Assembly: GCF_039852015.1 (NCBI RefSeq)
Contig: NZ_CP156628.1
Coordinates: 930,001 to 994,000 of the forward strand
Direction: 5' to 3'
Length of the DNA: 64,000 nucleotides
From: Robbsia sp. KACC 23696
Lineage (GTDB): Bacteria; Pseudomonadota; Gammaproteobacteria; Burkholderiales; Burkholderiaceae
A program made the translations under genes and the position numbers. Of the stretch, positions 20,310 to 29,582 are shown piece after piece (position 1 is the stretch's first letter; every line of letters begins with the position of its first letter). Under the pieces are notes generated by a model. That model was given only the letters and a program-made list of their open reading frames with translations, did no database searches and was not told the origin of the DNA.

Positions 20310-21506
20310 CTACGTGCCCGTCGCTTCCGGCCGTCGATTGGCGTCCAAGCCGATGGCCTTGAGCAGATAGTCGGTGGCGAGCGCGATGCCGCAACCGATC
20401 AGCGTTGCCCCGATGCGCTCGCGATACAGCGCGATTTCCGCGCCAAACTGGCCGGGATCGACCAGACCGAGCATGCAGACGATGTAGGCCGTCAACGCCG
20501 CGCTGAAAAACAGATAACTGACACGGTTCAGCGTATAGGCGACGAAGGCGAACACGCTGGTCGCAACGATCAGCATCGCCGTTCCTGGATGGGTCAAATA
20601 GATCGCAAGCGTCGCCAAGGTCGCGCCGCCGATCGTGCCGATACAGCGCTGCAACACACTGTGGAACTCGTCCTTCAACGACGGCTTCAAGACGACCAAG
20701 GCCGTCATCGGCGCCCAATAGCTGTGCTGGAGTTTCAAGACGTGTACGAGGATGCCGGCTAGCGTACAGGCCAGCGCGGCCCGTAACGCGGTCGCCCAGG
20801 CACCCCGCGCATCGCTTCTCAATTCCTGCGACGGCAAGGTCGGCGGAATAGCCCGACGCCAGCAGGCCAGCGCCAGGCCGAGCAACACGATTTGCACCGC
20901 GCCACCGGCGCCGACCAGCAGGGCCCGTTGCGCCGCATGCGTCGTCGACGCGCCGAAGTGGTTGATATCCCGCATCACGTGATCCACGTGCGGCAGTATT
21001 GCCGCCAGCAGCAGGCCGACGTCGACGGGCGGCGCCACCGTGCCGGTCCCGGCATTGCCGCTGCCGCCGCTGCCGGCGAAACTGCCCGCCACGAACAAGG
21101 CAATCGTCGATTGCTGGCAGATCCAGGTCAGGCCCGGCCCGCGCATCGCCGCCCATCCGCCCAGCGCGGCCCAGATCGCGCTGGCAAGCAACATGGCCGG
21201 TAAAGAGGCGCCGATACGCGATCCGATCCACGCCGACAACATCATGCCGAGGCAGGCCAGGACCATCGGCATGATCGACACCCGCGTGAAACGCTGCAGC
21301 GCGCCCAAGCCGACGGTGAAGGCGCCGCCCGCGACAATCAGCATCGGCACCATCTGTTGCCGGAACGCGCCAACCGACAGGCACAGCGCGATGGCGGGCC
21401 AGGCCAGCAAGCCGGTGCGCCATAAACACTTCTGCCAGTCGGGCGCGACCAGGTTCTCCCATGGCGCGGGCGACGGCGAAACGGGATGCTTCGAGGAATC
21501 GTTCAT
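20310..21506 (-). CDS. FUSC family inner-membrane protein
   Basis: 398-aa protein with two sets of about five hydrophobic helices (residues about 30-150 and 245-385) separated by a soluble part. The block YWAPMTALVVLKPSLKDEF is the FUSC/aromatic acid exporter (AaeB, fusaric acid resistance) signature. It probably helps export aromatic acids. It is shorter than full AaeB and has no periplasmic adaptor gene next to it. It lies 66 bases downstream of the cytochrome gene on the same strand and could be read through from the dehydrogenase operon. Confidence 0.85.
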   Translation of the reverse strand: MNDSSKHPVSPSPAPWENLVAPDWQKCLWRTGLLAWPAIALCLSVGAFRQQMVPMLIVAGGAFTVGLGALQRFTRVSIMPMVLACLGMMLSAWIGSRIGASLPAMLLASAIWAALGGWAAMRGPGLTWICQQSTIALFVAGSFAGSGGSGNAGTGTVAPPVDVGLLLAAILPHVDHVMRDINHFGASTTHAAQRALLVGAGGAVQIVLLGLALACWRRAIPPTLPSQELRSDARGAWATALRAALACTLAGILVHVLKLQHSYWAPMTALVVLKPSLKDEFHSVLQRCIGTIGGATLATLAIYLTHPGTAMLIVATSVFAFVAYTLNRVSYLFFSAALTAYIVCMLGLVDPGQFGAEIALYRERIGATLIGCGIALATDYLLKAIGLDANRRPEATGT

Positions 21507-21572
21507 TCAAAAAAAATGCACAGGGCAACGACGTGTCGTCCTGTGCATTACCTTACCATCGGCGCTCGAGAA

Positions 21573-22937
21573 TCAGCGTGCGCCGATCTGTTGCTGTGCC
21601 TTCAAACTGGAACGGATCTTGGTCGCATCGCTCGTCGCGATGGCGTCCGCCGCATTCCCCCAGCTATTACGGATATACGTCGACACTGCGGCCACTTCCT
21701 CATCGGACAGCTTCCAGGCGAACGCCGGCATTTGGGCGCTGGTCGGGTTGCTGGCGGTTGCCGCGCCGCGGCCACCCATCAGGATCGTACGCATCACGTT
21801 GTTCGCACCCGGCGCTTGCACGCCCGGATTGTGCGCCAAGGACGGCACCATCGCATCCACACCCTCGCCACTCGTCTTATGGCATGCGGCGCAGTTGCTT
21901 TGATAGATGTCGTGACCCAGTACCATCATCGCATCGGTTTGCGACGACGCCGTCGGCAACTTCCGGTCCGAGCCCGGCAGGCTCTTCAAGTAGGTCGCAA
22001 TCGCGTTCAGATCGCCTTCGGTCATGTGCTGCGTCGAGTTCGTCACTGCCTCGCCCATCGAACCGGCCGCCACGCTGATGCGGTTGCCGCCCGTGTGCAG
22101 ATAGGCGACGACGTCCGCATTGCTCCAGCTACCGATACCGGTATAGGTATTGCCCGTGATTTCCGGCGCATGCCAGCCTTCCAGGTCATACCCTTGCAGA
22201 TAATCCGTATCGCCGCCCAGGAAGTTCTTGCCGCTGTGGCACGCCGTGCAGTGACCCAGTCCGTCGACCAGGTAGGCACCGCGATTCCATTCGATCGACT
22301 GCTTCGGATCCGGCGTGAACGGTGTCGGATTGAAGAACAGCAGATTCCAGAAGAACAGCGACTGACGAATGTTGAACGGGAACGGCAACTGGTTAGCAGG
22401 CGGGGCTTCGGCAACCGGCGCAACCGTCTTCAAGTAAGCGAAGACGTCGAGCAGGTCCTTGTCGCTGACGCGCGAATACAGGTTGTACGGCATGGCCGGA
22501 TATAACAGCTTCGCGTGCGGTGCAACGCCGTCCTTCACCGCATGCAGGAACTGCGCATCGGTCCAATCACCGATACCGAACTGCTTGTCCGGCGTGATGT
22601 TGCTGGAGACGATCACACCGAACGGCGTGTTCAGGCCCAGGCCGCCCGCGAACGGCTTGCCGCCTTTCGCCGTGTGACAGGCGATACAGTCGCCAGCCTG
22701 CGCGAGATACAGACCACGCTTGATCGGATCGGCTTCGTCGCTGCCGTCCGACTTGCCGTACTGCGTGATCTTATCCAGCAAGGCCGTATCGACCGGCGCG
22801 TTTGCACGCTGATGCGAACGCCAGGCAATCAAGCCGGCCAGCACGACGATCGCGAGGATGATCAGCACCACGATCGCGATCACGATGCGTTTGGCGCCCG
22901 AGCGGCGCGGCGCCTGTTGAGTAGGAGTGTGCGCCAT
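21573..22937 (-). CDS. triheme cytochrome c subunit of membrane dehydrogenase
   Basis: 454-aa cytochrome with an N-terminal membrane anchor (VIAIVVLIILAIVVLAGLIAW) and three haem sites: CIACH, CTACH and CAACH, spaced about 150 residues apart. This is the electron-transfer subunit of gluconate/sorbitol/alcohol-type dehydrogenases, passing electrons from the FAD subunit to ubiquinone or oxidase on the outer face of the inner membrane. It starts 3 bases after the stop of the flavoprotein gene, so expression is coupled. Confidence 0.95.
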   Translation of the reverse strand: MAHTPTQQAPRRSGAKRIVIAIVVLIILAIVVLAGLIAWRSHQRANAPVDTALLDKITQYGKSDGSDEADPIKRGLYLAQAGDCIACHTAKGGKPFAGGLGLNTPFGVIVSSNITPDKQFGIGDWTDAQFLHAVKDGVAPHAKLLYPAMPYNLYSRVSDKDLLDVFAYLKTVAPVAEAPPANQLPFPFNIRQSLFFWNLLFFNPTPFTPDPKQSIEWNRGAYLVDGLGHCTACHSGKNFLGGDTDYLQGYDLEGWHAPEITGNTYTGIGSWSNADVVAYLHTGGNRISVAAGSMGEAVTNSTQHMTEGDLNAIATYLKSLPGSDRKLPTASSQTDAMMVLGHDIYQSNCAACHKTSGEGVDAMVPSLAHNPGVQAPGANNVMRTILMGGRGAATASNPTSAQMPAFAWKLSDEEVAAVSTYIRNSWGNAADAIATSDATKIRSSLKAQQQIGAR

Positions 22938-22940
22938 CGT

Positions 22941-24713
22941 TTAGACCTTCACCAGTGCGCCAGGCGCCTTCAGATAATGATCGCGGATCGCCTGCGCCGC
23001 ATGCAGCGTCAGTGCAGCCACGGTACCCGTTGGGTTGTAGCCACCGTTGTTCGCGAACGCCGAAGCGCCGCAAACGAAGGTGTTCGGCACATCCCAGCTC
23101 TGCAGATACTTGTTCACGGCGCTCGTCTTCGGATCATCGCCCATGCACGCACCACCGGTCGTGTGCGACGACAGGTTCGTCATCGGCGTGTACGGTGCCG
23201 CGGTCGGCTCCGAGCGTTCGATCGTTTCGGCATTCATCGCCTTCGCGATTTCGACGGACTTGTCCGCCATGAACTTGCCCGAGCGCTTGTCGTTTTCGTT
23301 CCAGTCGAACGTCACGCGCAGCAACGGCTGGCCGTGGCGATCCTTGTACTCCGGATCCAGGTCCAGGAACACGTCGCGGTGCGGATAGCTATTGCCCATG
23401 ACGTAGATCGAATTGAAGTTCTGATAGGCCTTCTTATAGGCCTTCTTCCAATTCGAACCCCATGTCGGCGTACCCTTCGGCACGCCGCCGGACAGCCCGA
23501 TCGGACGGCCGTTGGTCGAGTGGATCAGTGCGGTGCCGCCACCGATGAAATCGAGATTCGAGTGATCGAAGTTATCGCTGTTGAAATCGTCGATCGACTG
23601 CGCCAATGCGCCGGCGCCGATAAACGGATTCAGCTCCTGATCCTTCAACCAGATGGAAGCGCCCGAGATTGTCTGATAGGCGTAGTTCCGGCCCACGACG
23701 CCTTCGCCGGTATCGCGGTTGTACGGCTTGCCGATACCCGACAGCAGCATCAATCGGACATTGTCGAACTGGTAGGCCGACAGCACGACGATATCCGTCG
23801 GCTGTTCCCATTCCTGATTCTCGTTGTCGATGAAGGTGACGCCCGTGGCCATCTTCTTGTCCGCCGTCAGGTTGACGCGCAGCACTTCCGAATCCGGGAT
23901 CAGGCTGAAATTCTTGCGCGCCATCAGCGCCGGCACGACGCAGGCTTGCGGGCTGCTCTTCGACCAGTTGCCGCAACCGAAGAATTCGCAATAGCCGCAG
24001 TACGTACACGGGGCCATCTTCACGCCGAGCGTGTTCGTGTAGGCGCCCGACGTATTGCCTGCCGGCACGGCGAACGGGTGATAACCGAGGTCCTTCGTCG
24101 CCTTGTCGAACAGCAGCGCAGCCTGCGTGCGTTCCAGCGGCGGCAGCGGATAGTCGCGCTGACGCGCGCCTTCGAAGATATTGCCACCCTCGATCTTCTT
24201 GCCCTGGATGTTGCCCGCCTTGCCCGAAGTGCCGGCAATGCGTTCGAACTTGTCGTAGTAGGGCTCGAGGTCGTCATACGTCACGCCCCAATCCTGCACT
24301 TGCAGACCTTCGACAAACTTGTTCTTGCCGTACTTCTGCACCGTATTCGAATACGTCTGGAAGTCGTTCGGCAGGAAACGCCAGGTCATGCCATTCCAGT
24401 GCGAACCGGCGCCGCCCACGCCCCAGCCGAACTGGTAGGTGTTCATGTCGCGCAGCGGCAGGGCTTCCTGGTCCGGGCGATTACGGAACGTCATCGTCTC
24501 GACGCTCAACGGTTGCAGTAATTCGCGACGACGGGCGAAACGCAACTCGTCGGTATCGATGCTGGTCGGGAAATCGGTGCTGGTATCGCGCCACGAGCCG
24601 CGCTCGATGGCGACGACGTTCAATCCTGCTTCCGTCAACTCGTTCGCCATCAGCGAACCGGCCCATCCCAGGCCTACGATGACGGCATCCACTTTTGGCC
24701 GCTTTTGCGCCAT
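22941..24713 (-). CDS. GMC-type FAD dehydrogenase large subunit (gluconate 2-dehydrogenase-like)
   Basis: 590-aa flavoprotein that oxidises a sugar acid, polyol or keto acid in the periplasm. The FAD site is IVGLGWAGS near residue 12 with the acidic end VVAIERG. A cysteine cluster (CTYCGYCEFFGC, about 238-249) may bind an iron-sulfur centre, as in some fructose/gluconate dehydrogenases. The C-terminal GMC block reads NNGGYNPTGTVAALTLHAA. A ribosome site AAGGAG precedes the ATG. It has no signal peptide, so export probably depends on the Tat signal of the small subunit encoded just upstream. Confidence 0.94.
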   Translation of the reverse strand: MAQKRPKVDAVIVGLGWAGSLMANELTEAGLNVVAIERGSWRDTSTDFPTSIDTDELRFARRRELLQPLSVETMTFRNRPDQEALPLRDMNTYQFGWGVGGAGSHWNGMTWRFLPNDFQTYSNTVQKYGKNKFVEGLQVQDWGVTYDDLEPYYDKFERIAGTSGKAGNIQGKKIEGGNIFEGARQRDYPLPPLERTQAALLFDKATKDLGYHPFAVPAGNTSGAYTNTLGVKMAPCTYCGYCEFFGCGNWSKSSPQACVVPALMARKNFSLIPDSEVLRVNLTADKKMATGVTFIDNENQEWEQPTDIVVLSAYQFDNVRLMLLSGIGKPYNRDTGEGVVGRNYAYQTISGASIWLKDQELNPFIGAGALAQSIDDFNSDNFDHSNLDFIGGGTALIHSTNGRPIGLSGGVPKGTPTWGSNWKKAYKKAYQNFNSIYVMGNSYPHRDVFLDLDPEYKDRHGQPLLRVTFDWNENDKRSGKFMADKSVEIAKAMNAETIERSEPTAAPYTPMTNLSSHTTGGACMGDDPKTSAVNKYLQSWDVPNTFVCGASAFANNGGYNPTGTVAALTLHAAQAIRDHYLKAPGALVKV

Positions 24714-24751
24714 GTTGGATACTCCTTGCTATGTATTTGTGGAGACCCCGT

Positions 24752-24779
24752 GTCATGAACGCGATACCGCATTCATGAC
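24752..24779 (-). promoter_or_regulatory. intercistronic hairpin between small and large dehydrogenase subunits
   Basis: GTCATGAACGCG and CGCATTCATGAC form a 12-bp inverted repeat with one mismatch around an ATAC loop. It sits in the 93-base gap between the small-subunit gene and the flavoprotein gene. There is no T-run, so an mRNA processing or stabilising element is likelier than a terminator. Confidence 0.5.
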
Positions 24780-24806
24780 CGGTTCGGGACACGCAGGTCT
24801 GGGTCT

Positions 24807-25520
24807 TTAAGTCGTCTTGGTCGGCTTGCGGATGAAGCTGACAGGCTTGATGTCCAACTTCTGGCCCGGCTTGCCGATGTAGTCACGGAAGTCGTATTGC
24901 GCGCCCGGGAAGCCCACCATTTTCCAGCCCGCCATGTCCTTGTTGCCGCCGTAGATCGGGTCGGCAAAGAAACCTTCGCGCACGTTCCAGAGCACGAGGT
25001 TGAAGAACAGTTTGGCGTCGACGTTGGACAACGGCAACGTGCCGGATTCCCACTGACCGATCATTGCGTCCTGCGCATCGGGCGCGAGGTCGACGAACGA
25101 CTTGCCGCCCTTGGTCTTCACTGCGGCATCGAAAGCCGCCAGACCGGCGCGCCAGCGTGCTGCGGGACCTTCCTTGAACTGCGGGCCAGCCTGCGGCAGA
25201 CCTTGCTTCAACGGGCCATCGAGGTAGAGATAGCTGCCCTTGCCGTAGGCGCCGGCCAGTTGCGCATCGATGAACACCGCGCAGCCGGCTTCCTTGCCGC
25301 CAATGCTCAGCTCGTCCGCCGGGATCAGTCGGTCGGACAGGGCTTCGGTCAACGCCGCTTCCTCAGCGGTGAAGAACTTCCAGCCGTCGGCGACCACCGG
25401 CGTCGGTGCCGGTGACGCCTTCCCGGTCCAAGGCATGCCGCCCCAAATCACTTTCGCTTTTGCAACCGTCACACTGCCAATCAGCAGCGCGATCGATACG
25501 AGAAATCCCCGTCTGCGCAT
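24807..25520 (-). CDS. gluconate 2-dehydrogenase subunit 3 family protein (Tat-exported)
   Basis: 237-aa small subunit of the three-part dehydrogenase. The N-terminus has RRRGFLVSIALLIG, a twin-arginine type signal, followed by a likely cleavage after AKA (about residue 22). The mature part has ADGWKFFTAEEAALTEALSDRLIPAD, the typical start of the subunit 3 domain. It likely carries the folded flavoprotein across the membrane. First gene of the operon, with GAGGGA before the ATG. The order small-large-cytochrome is standard for this enzyme class. Confidence 0.92.
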   Translation of the reverse strand: MRRRGFLVSIALLIGSVTVAKAKVIWGGMPWTGKASPAPTPVVADGWKFFTAEEAALTEALSDRLIPADELSIGGKEAGCAVFIDAQLAGAYGKGSYLYLDGPLKQGLPQAGPQFKEGPAARWRAGLAAFDAAVKTKGGKSFVDLAPDAQDAMIGQWESGTLPLSNVDAKLFFNLVLWNVREGFFADPIYGGNKDMAGWKMVGFPGAQYDFRDYIGKPGQKLDIKPVSFIRKPTKTT

Positions 25521-25998
25521 GTCTTCCCTCTGGATGCTTTATGAATTGCATCGTCTGCCCGAGCCCGGCCCGCGTCGGAGGCCCTCGCGATCATTGCGGT
25601 AGCTTCCAATGGCATTCAGAGCGACGGTATGTCGCGGCTGACGATTCGGACGCAATCATACAAATGTCTTCGACGCAAAGCGAACCCCGAATTACGCCTT
25701 GTTTACAGTTTGAATGTTGCTGAATCTTCGTTGCTAATTGCAGTATCCACAACAATCGGATGGGCGTGAGAAAAATCTAAACGAACTAACCATTTAGTAC
25801 ATTTGGATCCTCTTGCAAAAATTACGAATTGCTTTCTACCAAAAAGTGTCGAAAGGCATTTAGAAAGTGACGGCACGCGCGCGCGGCAATATGCCACGGC
25901 GCCAAACCAACACTAATGTCGGGGTAAGCGATTTCAAAATAGGGGCAATCCCGCGATGCCGATTAGCGACACCGCGGAACCATTTTGAATGCGATCGA
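25521..25998. other. 478-base non-coding gap, AT-rich in the middle
   Basis: Lies upstream of the dehydrogenase operon on one side and at the 3' end of the small HTH gene on the other. Bases about 25660-25870 are clearly richer in A and T than the surroundings. It must hold the promoter of the dehydrogenase operon, but no convincing -35/-10 pair or operator was found by eye. No gene seen. Confidence 0.5.
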
Positions 25999-26364
25999 TC
26001 AGATGGGCGAGGATGTATCGTGCCCTGGGACATTGCCGATTGCGGCGCGGCCGGCAGGCGTAAGGCACGCGCTCCCCCTGCCGCTCTCCTCGAGCGTCCA
26101 TGTGGCAAGGTCGGCATCGGCCAGGACGGTCAGCAGCCGACGCAAGGTGCTCATCGGCAAGCCGCTGCGCTTGCTGACACGTGCCAGCGACAAACCGGAC
26201 GCCGCGCTTGGATCGACCAGAACCGCCAGCAAGCGCGCCAGTTGCTCCTCCAGGGAGCCGTCGCTGTCGGAGGCACCGCTTGCTGTGGTGCCGGCCTCAC
26301 GGCCCCCTTCGACAGCCTCATCGGGCGCCGCGCTGGCCGACTCGTCGAGTGGATGCGAACTCAC
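25999..26364 (-). CDS. small winged-helix/HTH protein overlapping the molybdopterin oxidoreductase
   Basis: 121-aa protein. Residues about 38-105 look like a winged helix of the IclR/MarR type: LARLLAVLVDP, then LSLARVSKRSGLPMSTLRRL (turn and recognition helix), then a wing ending LTPAGRAAIG. The first 37 residues are acidic and disordered. Its GTG start overlaps the TGA of the oxidoreductase (GTGA), so the two are made together. It may regulate the operon or sense the enzyme state. Not a known named family. Confidence 0.75.
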   Translation of the reverse strand: MSSHPLDESASAAPDEAVEGGREAGTTASGASDSDGSLEEQLARLLAVLVDPSAASGLSLARVSKRSGLPMSTLRRLLTVLADADLATWTLEESGRGSACLTPAGRAAIGNVPGHDTSSPI

Positions 26365-28706
26365 GCGACCGTTGCTTCCAGGGCCTGTGCCGTTTTCGAC
26401 CCTTTGGCATGCAGTACCGTGACCTTTTCCATCAATACCGGGATGGACTTGGAAGTCGGCGTGCGGGCGCCGTCGGCGAAGCTGTCCAACGGTACCAGCG
26501 GATTCGTCTCCGGGTAATAGCCGGCGATACAGCCGGCCGGAATGTCGTATTCGACCAGCAGGAAATCGTCCGCACGCCGCGTGACGCCGTCATCCCAGAC
26601 GCTGACGAGATTGATCCGCTCGCCTGCCTTGAAGCCCAGGCGCTCGATATCTTCCTTACAGGCGAAGATCACCCGACGCTGGCCGAACACGCCGCGATAG
26701 CGGTCGTCCATCCCATAAATCGTCGTGTTGTATTGATCGTGCGAACGCGTGGTCATCAGCGTCAACAGCTTGTCGCCGAAACGCGCCCGCGCCCGATGGA
26801 TTGGGGAATCGGTCGGAATGGCGTGGACCTTGAACTCGGCCTTGCCGCTGGGTGTCTTCCAGACGCGGTCGCGCGAGGCCACGCCCAGGTGAAACCCGCC
26901 GGGTTTCGCGACGCGGGCGTTGTAGTCCTTGAACGCATCGAAGATCGACTCGATGGCGTCGCGGATGCGCGCGTAGTCGTCGATGTACCAAAGATACGGG
27001 ACCGTACTCTCCGGCAACGTAGCCGCGGCCATCCGTCCGACGATCGCGATTTCGGACAGCAGGTCCGGCGACGCCGGCTTGTTAATGCCATACGAGATAT
27101 GGACCATGCTCATGGAATCTTCGACCGTCACGCCTTGCGCCACGCCTGCCTGCGTATCGATTTCGGTGCGGCCCAGCGTTGGCATGATCAGCGCGTCGCG
27201 GCCATGAACCAGATGGCTCCGGTTCAGCTTGGTCGTGATCTGCACGGTGAGGTCGCACGCTTCGAGCGCTTCGGCGACCCGCGGCGTGTCCGGCGAGGCC
27301 ATCAAGAAATTGCCGCCGAGCGCGATGAAAACCTTGACCTGTTTGTCGAGCATCGCCTGAATCGTCGCGACGACATCCAAGCCGTGCTCACGCGGCACCT
27401 TGAAACCGTAGACCTTTTCCATCCGATCGAGCATCGCTGCCGGCGGCCTTTCGTCGATGCCGACGGTACGATCGCCCTGCACGTTCGAGTGCCCGCGCAC
27501 CGGGCACAGACCGGCGCCGAGACGGCCGATATTGCCGCGCAACAGCATCAGATTCGTCAGCATCTGGATCGTACCGACCGCGTACTTATGCTGCGTCAGA
27601 CCCATGCCCCACGTGGAAATGACTGCCTTGCCCTTGATATAAACTTCGGCCAGTTGCACGATCTGGTCGTACGGCACGCCCGACTCGGACACGATCAGGT
27701 CCCACCGTTCGGCGCGGATATCGGCGGCCAGCGCGTCGAAGCCGTGCGTGTGCTCGGCAAGGAAAGCGACATCGACGATGCGCTCGGCGCCGCTTGCCAG
27801 CGCCGCGTCGTCACGCTCGATGACGTGCTTGATCAAGCCCTTTATCAGCGCCAGATCGCCGCCCAGCGTCGGCTGAATGAACATCGAGCTGATCGTCGTG
27901 CCGGTGGTCGACAGCATGTCGTGCACGTGCTGCGGGCTGGCAAAGCGTTCCAGGCCGCGCTCCCGCAACGGATTGATCGACACGATCGTCGCGCCGCGCT
28001 TCGCGCACTCTCGCAACTCGCCCATCATCCGGGGGTGATTGGTTGCCGGATTTTGACCGAAAATAAGCAGCGTATCGCACGCGTCGAAGTCGTCCAGCGT
28101 CACCGTGCCCTTACCGATCCCGACCGAAGGCGGCAAGCCCTTGCTGGTGGGCTCGTGACACATATTCGAGCAGTCGGGGAAGTTGTTGGTGCCGTATTCG
28201 CGGACGAACAGCTGAAAAAGAAAGGCGGCTTCGTTGCTGGCGCGACCGGACGTGTAGAACGACGCGTGGTTCGGGTCCGGCAGCGCGCGAAGATGCTTGG
28301 CGACCATCCCGAAAGCGTCGTCCCAAGCGATCGGTTTGTACTTGTCGCTGGCGGCGTCATACACCATCGGCTCGGTCAGGCGACCGTGCTGTTCCAGTTC
28401 GTAGTCGGACTGTTCGAGCAGGCTCGTGACGGTATTGTCGGCGAAGAACTGCCGTGTGACCCGCTTCGACGTGGCCTCGGCCGCGACGGCCTTCACGCCG
28501 TTTTCGCAGAACTCGAAGGTCGACGCATGATTCCGGTCCGGCCAGGCACACCCCGGGCAATCGAAACCGTCCGGCTGATTCTGCGCCAGCAGCGTGCGCA
28601 TGCTCTTGCTGACGATCTTTTCCTTGAAGATATTGATCGCCACGTATTTCAGCGCGCCCCAGCCACCGGCCGGGTTGTTGTAAGTTTCGATCTTTGGGTC
28701 TGACAT
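26361..28706 (-). CDS. FdhF/YdeP family molybdopterin oxidoreductase
   Basis: 781-aa cytoplasmic molybdenum enzyme resembling formate dehydrogenase H and E. coli YdeP. Only two of the N-terminal cysteines of the usual iron-sulfur motif are present (DCPGCAWPD, about residue 55). IFGQNPATNHPRMM lies near 215. The C-terminal cofactor domain contains TTRSHDQYNTTIYG. YdeP-like enzymes are linked to acid tolerance, but the substrate is unsettled. No FdhD or accessory gene is adjacent; the only partner is the overlapping HTH protein. Confidence 0.9.
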   Translation of the reverse strand: MSDPKIETYNNPAGGWGALKYVAINIFKEKIVSKSMRTLLAQNQPDGFDCPGCAWPDRNHASTFEFCENGVKAVAAEATSKRVTRQFFADNTVTSLLEQSDYELEQHGRLTEPMVYDAASDKYKPIAWDDAFGMVAKHLRALPDPNHASFYTSGRASNEAAFLFQLFVREYGTNNFPDCSNMCHEPTSKGLPPSVGIGKGTVTLDDFDACDTLLIFGQNPATNHPRMMGELRECAKRGATIVSINPLRERGLERFASPQHVHDMLSTTGTTISSMFIQPTLGGDLALIKGLIKHVIERDDAALASGAERIVDVAFLAEHTHGFDALAADIRAERWDLIVSESGVPYDQIVQLAEVYIKGKAVISTWGMGLTQHKYAVGTIQMLTNLMLLRGNIGRLGAGLCPVRGHSNVQGDRTVGIDERPPAAMLDRMEKVYGFKVPREHGLDVVATIQAMLDKQVKVFIALGGNFLMASPDTPRVAEALEACDLTVQITTKLNRSHLVHGRDALIMPTLGRTEIDTQAGVAQGVTVEDSMSMVHISYGINKPASPDLLSEIAIVGRMAAATLPESTVPYLWYIDDYARIRDAIESIFDAFKDYNARVAKPGGFHLGVASRDRVWKTPSGKAEFKVHAIPTDSPIHRARARFGDKLLTLMTTRSHDQYNTTIYGMDDRYRGVFGQRRVIFACKEDIERLGFKAGERINLVSVWDDGVTRRADDFLLVEYDIPAGCIAGYYPETNPLVPLDSFADGARTPTSKSIPVLMEKVTVLHAKGSKTAQALEATVA

Positions 28707-29002
28707 CGTGCCGCTCCGCTACTTTATTTGTGCCCATGAAGCATATGCCTGCGACATATTGTCGGCATATACAGGGGAAACGAGAATAAAAGAACACAGT
28801 TTTCGGAGCACAGTCCCGACTGGGCAAGGAAAACGGCGCGTGAGGGCTACAAACGCGTGAGCAGTGGCGTCTTTCCAGAATGATCGATGCACGTGGCGTT
28901 GGCAATCATCGACGATCCAACAAAGATCAAACACCCTCATCGCCCTAGGGTGTCTTGAAAATCTAGGGTTAACCCCATAATTACAGGTAACGAGGAGGTG
29001 AC
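28707..29002. promoter_or_regulatory. divergent promoter region with a GGGTTAACCC palindrome
   Basis: On the plus strand TTGAAA (28955-28960) and CATAAT (28976-28981) with a 15-base spacer precede the thioesterase gene. The spacer contains the perfect palindrome GGGTTAACCC (28966-28975), well placed for a repressor. CCTAGGG occurs a few bases upstream. The remainder, upstream of the molybdenum enzyme, shows nothing I can name. Confidence 0.5.
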
Positions 29003-29428
29003 ATGATGAATTTTCATACACGCAAATGGGTCAAGCCGGAAGACCTGAATCCGAACGGCACGCTTTTCGGCGGCAGCTTGCTGCGCTGGATCGACGAAGA
29101 GGCGGCAATTTACGCCATGTGCCAGTTAGGCAATCCGCGCGTCGTGACGAAGGCGATTTCGGCGATCAATTTTGTTAGCTCGGCGCGTCAGGGCGACATC
29201 ATCGAACTCGGCATGACGGCGACGAAGTTCGGCAGGACCTCGATCACGCTGCGCTGCGAGGTACGCAACAAGGTCACGCTGAAGAGCATCCTGACCGTCG
29301 ACGAAATCGTCTTCGTCAATCTGGGCGACGACGGTCGGCCGGCACCCCACGGCAAGACGCAGATCGTCTACTCGGAAGGCGACGAACCGAGGATGTTGAG
29401 CCCGCGCGTCGAGGAAAATGTCGCCTGA
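29003..29428 (+). CDS. acyl-CoA thioesterase, hotdog fold (YciA-like)
   Basis: 141-aa hotdog-fold enzyme that hydrolyses acyl-CoA thioesters. NPNGTLFGGSLLRWIDEEAA (about residues 16-35) is the hotdog helix with the catalytic Asp. SSARQGDIIELGMTATKFGRTSI follows in the sheet. AGGAGGTG precedes the first of two consecutive ATG codons. It is divergent from the molybdenum enzyme and followed by a dehydrogenase gene after about 150 bases. Confidence 0.9.
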   Translation: MMNFHTRKWVKPEDLNPNGTLFGGSLLRWIDEEAAIYAMCQLGNPRVVTKAISAINFVSSARQGDIIELGMTATKFGRTSITLRCEVRNKVTLKSILTVDEIVFVNLGDDGRPAPHGKTQIVYSEGDEPRMLSPRVEENVA

Positions 29429-29582
29429 CGGACGAAGCAATGATGCGCGGCGCCCCGTTCGAAGGCTGCTCACGTCTACAGACCCAAGGCCGAACTCTCA
29501 CATGCGTGGCGCGAACGCGTTACGATAGGGGTTTTCCACCAAGCGGTCATTTGTACCGCGCCGCGAACCGTCCAATCGCCCT

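Noticed and set aside
22515-24521. Plus-strand open frame of about 668 codons over the dehydrogenase genes
   Set aside because: Antisense shadow; the minus strand carries recognisable haem and FAD motifs in two genes.
26181-28703. Long open frame on the plus strand (about 840 codons) across the molybdenum enzyme gene
   Set aside because: Mirror frame of a GC-rich gene; the translation is Arg/His/Asp-rich without any family features, while the minus strand encodes a clear YdeP-like protein.
28719-29021. 100-codon minus-strand frame between the molybdenum enzyme and thioesterase genes
   Set aside because: It overlaps the thioesterase promoter and start, lacks a ribosome site and has no family features.
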